Source: Phyto melanocephala
Lineage: Eukaryota > Arthropoda > Insecta > Diptera > Rhinophoridae
NCBI GenBank assembly: GCA_941918925.1
Contig: OW799233.1
Span: forward strand, 125,512,833 to 125,576,832
DNA length: 64,000 nt
Direction: 5' to 3'
Part shown: one piece after another, positions 34,859 to 46,429 of the stretch
Numbering within the stretch: position 1 is the stretch's first letter
Layout of the letters: each line of letters opens with the position of its first letter
Position numbers and translations under genes: made by a program
The notes under the pieces: generated by a model
What the model saw: only the letters and a program-made list of their open reading frames with translations
Databases searched by the model: none
Told to the model about the DNA's origin: nothing

Positions 34859-36197
34859 TTCAGTGAAATTTTTTATAAATCAAGGGTTTAGTGAATTAAT
34901 ACAGCATTTACAAGTCGTTGCTTGTTATTTCCATAAAGTTTTACTTTTTTTATAATTGTTGTTTTTGTAATTGTACTACGTAAAAATTCTTATGAAAAAA
35001 TAACAGAAAATTTGTGTAGTTAATTGAGAATGACTAACACGGGTCAGTAATTCTTTTAAATTTTTTAATTTTTAATAATTTTTTTTTTTGCTTAGAACCC
35101 TCTCACTCTCTATAAAAGTAGAATGTTTAAAACATATTAGGTACATACATACATGCATATGTATGTATGTATATAGGCATTTTTGGTAATTTAATATAAA
35201 TTTAGAATGTATGTATTTAAGATTTGTGTGTTATTTTTCAAAGTTAAGTGACCGTTAATTTTTCACACCACATAATTATTAATTCGTTTATTTATATTTT
35301 TCATTTATTTATTTTAAAACTTTTAAGTAGACCTTTTAAAAATTTTTAAAATACAAATTTGCTATTTAAAAAATACGTTTTTTTTATATTCGTTTGGTAT
35401 TGTTTTTTTCTTCATAAACGTACTTTTTCTTTTTAACACTTTATTAATCATTTATTTTGTTTTTAGAAATATTAATGCGTTTTATATAAAATGTTCAATA
35501 TTTTGAACTTCCGCTTTTGGTTTCTTCCCAAATATATGTAAATATGTATTTCACACTCGTGTATTTGTTCCGTTTTTTACACTTCTATTTATTATTCTCC
35601 GTAATTTGTTACTATTTCTTATTGTACAAATCATATAAGTTTTTCTCGTACATATTAACACTTTCAGTGTATGATCACAAGTGTCAAACACTCATTCGAT
35701 TGTATGCGCGGTTAGCTAAAAGTTTGTTGTACTGTGGAACAAAAAAAAATTAAGTAACAACAAAAACAATATTAACAATACAACAACAAAACTCTATACA
35801 AGTAGTCTTCTTGGCTGCCGCCTTTTTTTAGTATGACTAATAACACTAAGCACGCGTTCGTTAAAATATTTATATGAAACAAATATAACAAAAACAATAA
35901 TAAATTAAGAGAAAAAAAACAAAATCATTTAATGCTGCTTATTAGAAACTATAATAGACAACCGAGCTACCACAATATTTAAATAATATACGTGCATACG
36001 TACGTACATATGTATGTATTTGTGTACATAGAAACATACATACGTTTTAAATAGAAAAATTTGTTTAAGATTGATCCAATAATTAAAATTTGTTTTTTAA
36101 AAATTAATAACAATGTCTTTTACATATTTTTTACTTTATTAAAAATTTTTGATTAACAATAAATTCATGATTAATAATTAAAATTCAAAAAAAAGAA
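34859..36197. other. AT-rich non-coding stretch
   Basis: Contains TATG/CATA runs near 35,145-35,175 and 36,000. No gene or named element recognised. Confidence 0.4.
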
Positions 36198-36859
36198 TCT
36201 TTATACATACTTACATATATATAAAAGTAAAACTCTATCTGTCTGTGTGTGTTTTAGCTATAGACTTCGAAACCGTAAAGCCGATCGGACTCAAACTTTA
36301 GCAAGTTATTGTACATATTCCAGGGAGTGTTTATGGGTGGTAAAAAGTGGGCGGGCTACGCCCATAAAAATAAGTTATCATTTTTAGCTACTTGCACTTG
36401 ACCGATTTTTCTGACATTTTACACACATTTTAAGCTGTCATAATTATATAATTTCGTAATTAGAAAAGTGGGCAGTGCCACACCCATTAAAAATAGGTTA
36501 TTATTTTCAGCTATTTCCACGCATTCCAATGGCATTTCAACTTCAAGCGACAACAGTTTCCAGTTCGCCTTGCCTTCGCTTTTACCATCAACAAAGCACA
36601 CAGACAATTTCTGCGTGTTGAAGGATTGAATTTGGAAAATTCATGCTTTTCATGTGGCCAGTTGTACGTCACATGCTCCAAAATGAGAACACCAAAAAAT
36701 TTGTTCATTTTTACAGAAAATGGAAAAATCAAAAATATTGTATACCCACTTGCATTACAATTAAAATCAATAAAAAATTATTTTTAATATATTCAATTAA
36801 AATGCAAAATGCATTTTTATTCATTAAGGGGCGTAGCAACGCGCGCCGGGCTTTGCTAG
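36198..36859 (+). mobile_element. Canonical Helitron, 662 bp, non-autonomous
   Basis: It begins TC after a host A (36,198), with the usual TATATAAAAGTAAAACTCT and GTTTTAGCTATAGACTTCGA opening. It ends CTAG before a host T (36,856-36,859). Just upstream of the end is GGGGCGTAGCAACGCGCGCC, which can form the short terminal hairpin. This is the A|TC...CTAG|T insertion mode of Helitrons, distinct from the Helentrons elsewhere in the window. It keeps the tail of the helicase gene. Confidence 0.85.
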
Positions 36860-37510
36860 TATTACTATAAAATTGAATTTCTTAAACAATTTACCAAAAA
36901 TGATCGATAAATAAATAATGCTTCATTTTTAATTCCTATTACTGATTTGTAAACAGCTGTTTCTTTTTCATAGCAAAAACAAGACAAACAAAATTAAGTG
37001 AAGCGAAGTAAATTATTTAAAAACAATTATTCTAATTCATCAAACTTTCAATTCGTTAAACACAAGCTTGTTTGAAGAATTTCTCATTCTACTTTTATCT
37101 TAAAAAATGTCTCTATTATTTTTTATTTCAATCTATGAAGTCTCTATTCACGCAAAGAAAAACCATGGTTACGACATGATCACGACGGTCATATTATAGT
37201 TTCTAGAACAATATTTGGTTGTCGAAAACAAGTAATAGTTATTTTTGTTTCATTTCATCGCATATTTTGTCACGATAATCAAGCATTTTTTTGAATTGTA
37301 TCATTTAATGTTTACTTTTCGTAAAAATTTCATAATTATTATCATTTAAAAATAGTATGATTTAAAATAATTAATTTGACAAAAATAACATTATATTCAA
37401 AAGCATTTTTAATTAAAAATAATCATTCAATAATAAGTGAGACAACAGTATGATTACAAACTAATCAAGATATGTTTTTTTTAAATAATAATTTGATTTC
37501 AACTGCTCTT
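36296..37510 (+). repeat. Tandem duplication unit 1 (1,215 bp)
   Basis: It matches 37,511-38,725 base for base except one substitution noticed by eye (AAATTAAGTG here, AAATAAAGTG there). It contains the Helitron without its 5' 98 bp, the flanking DNA and the left 362 bp of the CACGCAAAG element. Confidence 0.95.
36533..36787 (+). pseudogene. Helitron PIF1-helicase C-terminal fragment, copy 1
   Basis: An uninterrupted 84-codon frame reads FKRQQFPVRLAFAFTINKAH, then LRVEGLNLENSCFSCGQLYV and TCSKMRTPKNLFIFTENGKI, then KNIVYP and stop. This is the C-terminal superfamily 1 helicase end of Helitron RepHel proteins (pattern 'FP.RLAFA.TINK.QGQ', 'GQLYVA.SR'). Most of the protein, including the Walker motifs and Rep domain, is absent. 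KAH replaces the usual KAQ in the motif that contacts nucleotide. Confidence 0.85.
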
Positions 37511-38725
37511 CTTTAGCAAGTTATTGTACATATTCCAGGGAGTGTTTATGGGTGGTAAAAAGTGGGCGGGCTACGCCCATAAAAATAAGTTATCATTTTT
37601 AGCTACTTGCACTTGACCGATTTTTCTGACATTTTACACACATTTTAAGCTGTCATAATTATATAATTTCGTAATTAGAAAAGTGGGCAGTGCCACACCC
37701 ATTAAAAATAGGTTATTATTTTCAGCTATTTCCACGCATTCCAATGGCATTTCAACTTCAAGCGACAACAGTTTCCAGTTCGCCTTGCCTTCGCTTTTAC
37801 CATCAACAAAGCACACAGACAATTTCTGCGTGTTGAAGGATTGAATTTGGAAAATTCATGCTTTTCATGTGGCCAGTTGTACGTCACATGCTCCAAAATG
37901 AGAACACCAAAAAATTTGTTCATTTTTACAGAAAATGGAAAAATCAAAAATATTGTATACCCACTTGCATTACAATTAAAATCAATAAAAAATTATTTTT
38001 AATATATTCAATTAAAATGCAAAATGCATTTTTATTCATTAAGGGGCGTAGCAACGCGCGCCGGGCTTTGCTAGTATTACTATAAAATTGAATTTCTTAA
38101 ACAATTTACCAAAAATGATCGATAAATAAATAATGCTTCATTTTTAATTCCTATTACTGATTTGTAAACAGCTGTTTCTTTTTCATAGCAAAAACAAGAC
38201 AAACAAAATAAAGTGAAGCGAAGTAAATTATTTAAAAACAATTATTCTAATTCATCAAACTTTCAATTCGTTAAACACAAGCTTGTTTGAAGAATTTCTC
38301 ATTCTACTTTTATCTTAAAAAATGTCTCTATTATTTTTTATTTCAATCTATGAAGTCTCTATTCACGCAAAGAAAAACCATGGTTACGACATGATCACGA
38401 CGGTCATATTATAGTTTCTAGAACAATATTTGGTTGTCGAAAACAAGTAATAGTTATTTTTGTTTCATTTCATCGCATATTTTGTCACGATAATCAAGCA
38501 TTTTTTTGAATTGTATCATTTAATGTTTACTTTTCGTAAAAATTTCATAATTATTATCATTTAAAAATAGTATGATTTAAAATAATTAATTTGACAAAAA
38601 TAACATTATATTCAAAAGCATTTTTAATTAAAAATAATCATTCAATAATAAGTGAGACAACAGTATGATTACAAACTAATCAAGATATGTTTTTTTTAAA
38701 TAATAATTTGATTTCAACTGCTCTT
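37511..38725 (+). repeat. Tandem duplication unit 2 (1,215 bp)
   Basis: Direct copy immediately after unit 1. The junction reads GCTCTT|CTTTAGC and CTT also follows unit 2, so 3 bp of microhomology is available at the break. The Helitron here lacks its 5' end, showing that the duplication happened after the Helitron insertion and did not involve transposition. Confidence 0.95.
37748..38002 (+). pseudogene. Helitron helicase C-terminal fragment, copy 2
   Basis: Identical in frame and sequence to 36,533-36,787, duplicated with the 1,215-bp unit. Confidence 0.85.
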
Positions 38726-39310
38726 CTTCTTGCTGAATACATTTTTATTATTTTAAAAGTTTGAGATGTCAAAGAAATTAACAAAAATTTTTAAAAATTA
38801 AAGAAAATTTAAAAATAAACGAGAAAATGTAAAAAAATATTGGTATAAAAATTGCAAATAAATTGGTAAGTACAATCAATATGTGTTTGTTACAGCAAAA
38901 GACGATAATTTGCGGTAAAAAGCAAAGATTGTCGATATGATTAAGTATTGCATGTTACTTCAATTAAACATAATAATGATAACAGGTAACCATTATAGGT
39001 TTTAACCATAATCATACAATTCAATCATAGTATGTTGCTCTTCAATTATGGTTACCACAACCATATTTTTTCTTTACGTGTAAATACAATCAATATGTGT
39101 ATGTTACAGCAAAAGGCAAAAATTTGCCAAAATCAAAGGTTGTCGTTTTTAATTGTAGCCATATATATGATGAAGTATTTCATGTTACTTTAATTAAACA
39201 TAATAATGATAACTAACAACCATTATAGGTTTTAACCACAATCATACAATTCAATCATAGTATGTTGCTCTTAGATCATGATTACCACAACCATGTTTTT
39301 TCTTTGCGTG
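38364..39310. mobile_element. 947-bp TIR element (CACGCAAAGAAAAA ends)
   Basis: Left CACGCAAAGAAAAACCATGG and right (inverted) CACGCAAAGAAAAAACATGG. An internal direct repeat of about 215-230 bp occupies 38,869-39,080 and 39,083-39,310; the first unit itself ends in a near copy of the terminus (TTTCTTTACGTG), so the right end looks duplicated. No reading frame and no clear target duplication. The left 362 bp also occur at 37,149-37,510 through the tandem duplication. Confidence 0.75.
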
Positions 39311-39834
39311 TTGTCACAAAGAAGTTCTTAATTATATATTTACAGATTACTTGATTGCAAGTATGTGTCCAGAGTTTAAATCCACTTTATTTTTGCTCTT
39401 CCGTCTTATTTGTGTTGAGCCCTTCGACACCAATTCACTCTGCTTTGACGATTATTTTTCAACATTTCTGCTTAAAACTATTGACTCGCTTCGTTCATAT
39501 GATAACCTATACTTGACTTAGCATTCATGTCGTGTCTCGAACATTCATATAAAAATTACAAATAAAAAGTGTAAAAAACACTATATATTGATAGAGAAAA
39601 AATCTATTATTATTTGCATAAAATGATTTTAAGCCTACCAAACAAAATTTATCGAAAGTTAAACTTTTGTCACTCAAAAATAAAACATTTTGATTTTGGA
39701 AAAAAAATTCTGCGAACCCTTTAAATAATACATGTTCATGTTTTATTTTTTGCATATTTTTGAATTCATACGCCTACCTTTTCTATTAATTTTTTAATTT
39801 GTATACAAACAGTTATTTTGGAAGATATAATTTA
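39311..39834. other. Non-coding stretch
   Basis: No gene or repeat recognised. Confidence 0.4.
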
Positions 39835-41540
39835 GTCAATCAGAACTTTGTGATCTAAGTAACGTGTGTTTTTTATAGAGGTGTAACACTTTAAGTTGAC
39901 ACAATTTTTTAACTGGCTGTCAAGTGATTTATGTATGGATTGGCATTTCAACATAAATAGACTGACGAATGAATAGCTTGGCGTAGTTTCGGTGAATGGG
40001 CCCAAAAAAGAATTGCCATTGCTTCCAAATTTCATAAGTTATTTTGTTTAGCAATGAAGCTCACTTTTGTTTTAATGAATACGTCAAAAACAAATCCGTT
40101 GAGAGACCGTTACATCCATAACAAGTAAGAGTGCTATATTCGGCCGTGCCGAATCTGATAATATTCTTCACCATCATGTTTAAAGGTATAATCCTACATC
40201 GTAGCTTAACCTATATTTCATGTATACGCCATTTTTTCTTATTATTTCCGACGCCATCCTTGATTTTGAATTTTTACGTATTTAACTGTATTCTACTAGT
40301 CAAGCCCTTTAATTTGATACCCATATTGATGGGGTTAAAAAAATTTGATCCGCCATTTTGTTTTAGGTGCCAGTTTGGATTTTAAATTTTTTAACAATTT
40401 ACTGTATTCTACTGGTCAAGCCCTTTCATTTGATATCAATATTGAGGGGGTTCAAGTAGTTACATTTTAAAATACCATATTTGACCCATATATAAATTTA
40501 TTGTCCGCCATTTTGTTGTGGCGACCAACATGAGTTTTGATTTTTTTATAGTGCTTATATTACGCTAGTCAAGTCCTTTCAGATGATACCAATATTGACT
40601 GTCTCGGTTGACTAGAAGCTAAAAAAATTGATTTTCGTTTGTAAATTTTTGGAATATTAAAAAACAATTTGCCTATAACTTAACCGATTAGAGGCCGCTT
40701 TATCCAAAATTTTTCATGAATATCTCTAAAGGCATATTATACCTACAAATAGTAGCAAAGGTATAAATTAAATATAAATTTTTCTATGGCTGAAAAATTT
40801 TAATTTTGGTGGTAAAAATATGAGAAAAAAACAGAGACAGTCGTGCTTATTTGGTCATATCTCAGAAAGTTATGGGACTATTGTGGTGAATTTCAATAGC
40901 GATTCATTCCTGGATATTCTTAAATATTTATAACATACGCAGATCTGAGGAATATATGGTTGCTTTTAAAACTTGATTTTAACCAACACACGGACAGACA
41001 GGCTTAATTGAATCCTCTATTCATAAGCTTTCAGAAAATATATACTTTATGGGGTCGGAAATGAAAATTGTAGAAATTACAAACGGAAAGACAAAACTAT
41101 ATATACCCTTGTGCACCACAGGTGAAGGTTATAAAAAAATGCTGACCGCTATAGGGCTATGATTTTTCGTTTATCAATTTAACAACCACGATGAAACACG
41201 GCGAAACATGTCACACAGCTTGTGCCACACTTGATTTATTAAAGGAACGTTTGGTAATCGCATAGTTTCACGTTTCAGATCCGTGAATTGGCCTCTAAGA
41301 TCGTGCGATTAAACGTTTAATACTATTTTTGTGGTCATATGTGAAGTCGCTTGTCTTAGCCAATAAGCGTTGTTGCCAAAAAGTCATCGAAAATTTAACC
41401 CCCAGATTAGACTACCTCCGATACAGCCATGGCGGTCATATGACAGAAGCCATATTTAAATTATATTGCCAGATTTTCTTTGGAATAAAGTAAATTTCAT
41501 CAAAATTCATCTGTGTTTTATTCCATTTCTCATTCGATAT
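39835..41540 (+). pseudogene. Mariner (DD41D-type) relic split by a Helentron
   Basis: Before the Helentron (to 40,120): ILFSNEAHFCFNEYVKNKS and ERPLHP, the first catalytic block. After it (from 41,134): DRYRAMIF, a degraded second block (HVTQLVPHLIY for HTARATLDLL), RSVNWPLRSCD, VIENLTPRLDYLRYSHGGHM and TEAIFK at the C-terminus. The two halves join in the order expected for the family, so Helentron F (40,121-41,133) landed inside it. The third catalytic Asp region is frameshifted. Terminal repeats are not clear; AAAATACCCTTTA near 41,570 may be one. Confidence 0.75.
40121..41133 (-). mobile_element. Helentron/DINE-like element, copy F
   Basis: Minus orientation: 5' end at the right (TATAACCTTCACCTGTGGTG read inverted), microsatellite much reduced, 3' stem at the left (GCTATATTCGGCCGTGCCGA). 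The interior has repeated 'TACTAGTCAAGCCCTTT' blocks that define the F/G/K/L subfamily. Inserted inside a mariner relic. Confidence 0.85.
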
Positions 41541-41726
41541 ATCTATATAAAATACCCTTTATTATAGTTGTCAGCAGTTGTTGTTTTACACGAAACAATC
41601 TTTACAACGACAATTTTTACAGAATAATATAAACAGTGGAAGAGAAAGTAACGGAGAAGAAATAAAAATAAAGAGAAGAAAATCACATTCTTTTAATTAA
41701 AGCAAATAACACTGTTAATTAAAAGG

Positions 41727-42540
41727 CAGCGTTGTCAACTCGGTGATTTTATCACCGTTTTTGGTGATTTTTAACATTTCGAAAGCGGAAAAATTGTGAG
41801 TCAGTGCTTGGTGATTTTTTTTTTAGTTTTTAGTGATTTTCTTTTTATTTCGGTGACACCAAACACTAAAATTCAAATATATTAATTGAAAAAAATTTTT
41901 TGTAAGTGTAAATTTATATACATACTACCAAAATGTAACTTATAGTACAATTACATGCAACTCGGCAAAAAAATAATATTACACTAAAAATTTAATTATT
42001 TATAAGATGGTATTGATTGCCCAGAAAGTTTTTGTTTCAAAATGTCTAACTTTATACATATATGCATATGAGGTGAATGTGAATAAAAGAAATTCCTCTT
42101 TCTTTCATCTTATAAATGATTAAACCTTAAAGCAAACTTTTAGCGTCCCACAACTTTAAACGTTTAAAAATTTTACCAGAAAACCTTGAAATTTTGAGTA
42201 AAATTAACATAATTAATGTTAGAAATGTTTTATCACATACAAAAGAAGATATTTTACCATTACCAATGGCAAAATATTGAATTGATTTTTGGATTGAAGT
42301 TAAATCGTACAAAGATGCAGGTTACTTAAATCCCTTTGAAGCATTAGCTAATATTGCCGTTAAACTTTTGTCGCTCCCATGAATGTGTTTAAATCTAAAA
42401 TACGCAACCGAATGTCTTTAAATTCAGTTAATGCCTTACTTCACATTAAAAATGGGCTTAAACAAGAAAATTCCTGTTGCGAAACCTACCAAATAGCTGA
42501 TGAAGTAAATATTCTGATTAATAGCAATGGTATTTAAAAA
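41727..42540 (+). pseudogene. hAT transposase relic
   Basis: It starts at CAGCGTTGTCAACTCGGTGA, a hAT-type terminus. From about 42,143 the plus strand reads LKILPENLEILSKINIINVR, later FWIEVKSYKDAGYLNPFEAL, ANIAVKLLSLP, then a gap, then KSKIRNRMSLNSVNALLHIK and CCETYQIADEVNILINSNG. This is the hAT C-terminal dimerisation region, missing the usual 'SNA.VERVFS' stretch after LLSLP. There is a stop and a frameshift. The N-terminal zinc finger and catalytic core are not seen. No matching right terminus found. Confidence 0.65.
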
Positions 42541-43189
42541 GCATTACAATTTGAAATTAAGACTGTGTTGTGGCCAGATGATAGTGATAATAATGAAGAA
42601 TTAATTGACTTTATCATTGATATTTGATATTATTTACACAGAGAAAAGCTTAAATCCGAATCAAATTATTAAACTGCAAGTTTATTAAAATTTTTCATAA
42701 TTTTTAGTTAGAAATATTTCTATTTAATTACTCTAATATGTAATATAAAAATATTTAAATATTAAATAATAGTTGTACTTATTTGGTGAATAATTTCTTT
42801 AATATTTTGTACAACAAATTCACATATGTTTATAAAACGTCGTATAAATGCATCAGGTATGGAAAAATTAATCCTGTCGTAATTTTTTCTCAATGTTGAA
42901 ATAAATTTCTTACAATGCATCACTCCTGAGATATATTGTGAATAGATAATTACTATAATAATTTTTCCAATGTTTTTGTTTATTTTTATTTTCATATAAA
43001 TATATGTATCTATGTAAATCTCTACTGACTGACTAAAAGATATTCGTTGTTTGATTTTTGTAAATTTTTTTGTTATTTATTCTAATATACATTTAAAAAT
43101 GTCTCATATGTGAGAAGATTATAGGGGCTATATATATCAAAACTTTTTTTAATCTTAATAAAACTTCTAGTAATTATTTTGCCACTTGA
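42541..43189. other. AT-rich non-coding stretch
   Basis: No gene recognised. Confidence 0.4.
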
Positions 43190-43660
43190 TCATAAATTAC
43201 GTAATAAAATTTTTTTACAAATCGGATCTATCCTGTAACACAAGCAGCTACCCAGCTTATTGTACTTCGATTAAATAAGAACAATTTTACTTTACCCCTG
43301 CCTTTCCTCTATCCACGCTTTAGGTTTATAGAGTTTTCTCATTGAAAACCTTATATCCGCACTAAGCGATCACCCAGGGTAATAATGGGTTCTGGTCCAC
43401 AGAATGTTTGCCGCAATGTCTCTATTGTAACGTGTCCTTTAAGCCACATATTTATTTGTAGAAGCACACCTATTAAGCTTTTAAATCAAACATTAAAAAG
43501 GAGTTCATATCCATCCGCAGCACACATTTTATAACCGACTACTTATCAAGTGCAATGAAAATTCTCTTTCCTTATATTCGACAATCTAACAGGTGCTCCA
43601 GCGCATGCAGCAAACCAAGCATCTCTGCCTGAACGTACACGTACTCACCCAGACACAAGA
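43190..43660 (-). pseudogene. Non-LTR retrotransposon relic (RNase H and C-terminal region)
   Basis: Read on the minus strand: YVQAEMLGLLHALEHL (the Glu block of RNase H), IALDK-SVIKCVL (where intact copies have TDSQSVIK), and after a decayed middle FNRSTISWVAACVTG-IRF, parallel to SRPTLRKLTSVITGHTELRT in the better copy at 51,868-52,849. Several stops. The catalytic Asp of the DSQ block is conserved in ALDK only by alignment. Confidence 0.5.
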
Positions 43661-45494
43661 AACCAGATAAGCTCTACTTAAGACATTATACACGATTTTT
43701 TGCCTTCCCGTCCAATAAGGTCGACAAATCGAATATTTTTAAGGTCAAAGTTAAAATATTGCAAAACTCACCAAGTTAAATGAAAATATTTATTTAAAAA
43801 TATTTTTTTTCCAGTATGTATGTACATATGTAGTATAAAAATTAATATAAGCAAAATCGACAACATTTTTGCTTCAAACCCTGACAAAGGCGAAAAAATA
43901 TTTAAGTTAATTAAAAATATAAAAACATAGCTTGCCTACCTGCCATTAAACACGCGAGACAAGACAAATTTGTGAAGAATAAAAAACAGAACAACAATAA
44001 TTACTCTCACTTAAATCACAATAACAACAGACAGACAGACAGACAGACAAGGCTATTGTTTTAATTATTACCCCTGGCTTGACTACAATAACCGACAGTA
44101 AAATCGAAACTATCATAAATGAGAAGAGTCTTTGACAATATTTATAAAGAAGCATTTATTAACATTTCAATGCATAGTTGAGCAACACAATAATGTCTGA
44201 ACCAATCGCCACCAACTTTGATGTTACTGATTGTAACTAATGCGACAGCTAGCGATTCTTTTTAAGTCGACAACTCCTTTTGATCAGCAATAAAATGTCG
44301 TCTTTTTTTTAATTGTTTGTATGTGTTTAAAAATTTTAATAAATTATTTTAAGTATCTGCATACATACATACATATTTGACATGTTATTGACATTTGTTT
44401 GAGACAAAGAACAAGAGAAAGAAAAATAAAAAAAACATTTTGTAAGCAAAACAAAGTTGTTGTTATCGATCAGGTAAAAAGATAATAAATTTTAACTTAA
44501 TTTTTTTTTATTATTATAAAGAGTATGAGTTTTGCTGTTATGGCTGGTTATAAAAATGATTTGTATAAATGTTTTATATGTTGTTTTATTACTGAAAGAC
44601 ATTAATATTGAATTTAATTGTATAAGTCACATACATATAAAATTATATATTTTTCGCGTAAATTATTTACAGTTTTTTGTTTAAACAAATTTTAAGACGT
44701 TAGATCAAATAAAAAAAAATATATATTTAAAAACGTTGTTATAATTCCATAAATCATTTGGTTATAAAAAAAAATTATCTTAAATATTTTTTTTTTATAT
44801 GAAAACAAAACTCTAACTTTACCTTAATTCTAATTATTCTCAATTGCCGACTAATTAACAATTTGATGTACGATTTATCGGTTTTAAAAAATCTTTCTTC
44901 AAGCCTGCATCCAAACAAAAAAAAAATACAAATTTAAAATAAAATAAACAAATTGCACAAAATTAATTAAAATTCATTATGATACCCATTCATAACTCAT
45001 ACGACATGCATATTTAATCAAATTGTAGAGTTAGTAGGTACTTGCATATATTCGTACTTTCCAACCTGATAGCCAATACATCGCTCCCCTCTTTCCTATA
45101 CTATTAACTCACAAAAAATAGTTTAATTTACTCACACAATTTTAATAACGAAGTATGTACGATCATTTATGCCCGATTCCCCACAACTATTGTGAGTCAT
45201 GTTGTTCGAAAATTACTTAAATGACGTGATCATCTGCCAATCAAAAATTAGAATTTACATTTGCCATTGACTGCAAATGAGTGAAAATACATACATATTA
45301 TTTAAGAGCTTTCACTAGACGGAGTCTGACTGTGTTGCATTTCAATTAAATGTGATTTTTTATGTTTAACTATTGTAGTTAAAAACATGTGAGGTGAATC
45401 CATGAAATAACTTTTCAGGTAGGTATACCATAAATAGTGGAATACTATTGTTAACAGTTACACAAATTAGAATAATTAGGTTTGTTTTTGACTC
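43661..45494. other. AT-rich non-coding stretch with (GACA)n
   Basis: A (CAGA)n microsatellite lies at about 44,030-44,050. No gene or transposon recognised. Confidence 0.4.
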
Positions 45495-45497
45495 TTA

Positions 45498-45887
45498 GGG
45501 CCATTATTATAACTTTCCGATAACTAAAGTTAGAATGTTATCAGACAGATATTTAACTAGTTTTTCGTTATTACAACTTAACTTTAACCTAAAAGTGTCC
45601 GATATGTTAAAGGGAAGATCACTCTGAGGTTTTAAAATTAAAAGTTACCATATTTTCTACGGTATAAAGGAATGGTTTACTATTCGTTTGTTGTTGCCAC
45701 AATGTTTTTAAAAAACTAATTACTTTGTTCGGCATTTGCTTTGGTGCTGCCATATTTGAAAAAATACAATTTATTTTACAGGGAGGTTATAATAACGAAA
45801 AATACTTAATGGTCAATTTATTGCTCACGTTAACAAACGTTACCTTTTATTAAAATTAACTTTGTCGGCAAATTGTAATAATGGCCC
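45498..45887. mobile_element. 390-bp MITE with TTA target duplication (PIF/Harbinger-like)
   Basis: Left GGGCCATTATTATAACTTTC, right (inverted) GGGCCATTATTACAATTTGC. The inverted repeats extend about 35 bp with mismatches. TTA flanks both ends (45,495-45,497 and 45,888-45,890). No coding capacity. A 3-bp TWA duplication is typical of PIF/Harbinger. Confidence 0.75.
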
Positions 45888-45890
45888 TTA

Positions 45891-46429
45891 GACTGCTTAC
45901 GAAGTAAGCAGATATTTAATTGATGAAGAACAAATATTGCATCGAAAGAAATGCATCAGAGGTAGTATTGTCAACTAGTATTGTCAACTGAGAACAAAAC
46001 ATACCGAGAAAAAATCGCATAATATTTAAAAAAAGCACTGAGTTTAAAAGTATAAACTTTTGGCTCTATTCATTTAAAAAAATTTTAAATTTTTATATTA
46101 AAATATAATAAGTTTCCTTTGCTTCCATTTGGAGGATAAAGCCTTAAATAAGTTTCCAGTAGTTTAAAATTATATATGTGTATACCGATAAACTGCCTTA
46201 TTCATAAAACTTATTAACTTTTTGTCTATGGAAATTTTATTAATAAACCTCTTATAAATCTGTTTTAAGTTTTATAAATTAGACCGAAAGAGTACTGATA
46301 ATAAAATAGCAACTGGTTTCGAATCTGCATTCCACTTGGCTAATATCAAAATAATTTTTCAGTATTCTGAGTTTAAATATGTTTTAGAAAGGCTGGACTG
46401 GAAATTTGTACAATGCAATAACTGGTGGG
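45891..46429. other. Non-coding stretch
   Basis: CTTATTCATAAAACTTATT near 46,200 may be a decayed relative of the 117-bp hairpin MITE. Otherwise nothing recognised. Confidence 0.35.

Noticed and set aside
36419..36607. Minus-strand 62-codon frame, repeated at 37,634-37,822
   Set aside because: Antisense to the Helitron helicase fragment; repeated only because of the tandem duplication.
37149..38365. Reading the two CACGCAAAG ends at 37,149 and 38,364 as two separate insertions
   Set aside because: The whole 1,215-bp block including unrelated flanks is duplicated, so one element end was copied by the segmental event.
40131..40385. Hydrophobic frame MLYSAVPNLIIFFTIM..., also at 47,216-47,398 and 24,901-25,128
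   Set aside because: Also a by-product of Helentron subfamily F; frames are interrupted differently in each copy and no start context or codon bias is seen.
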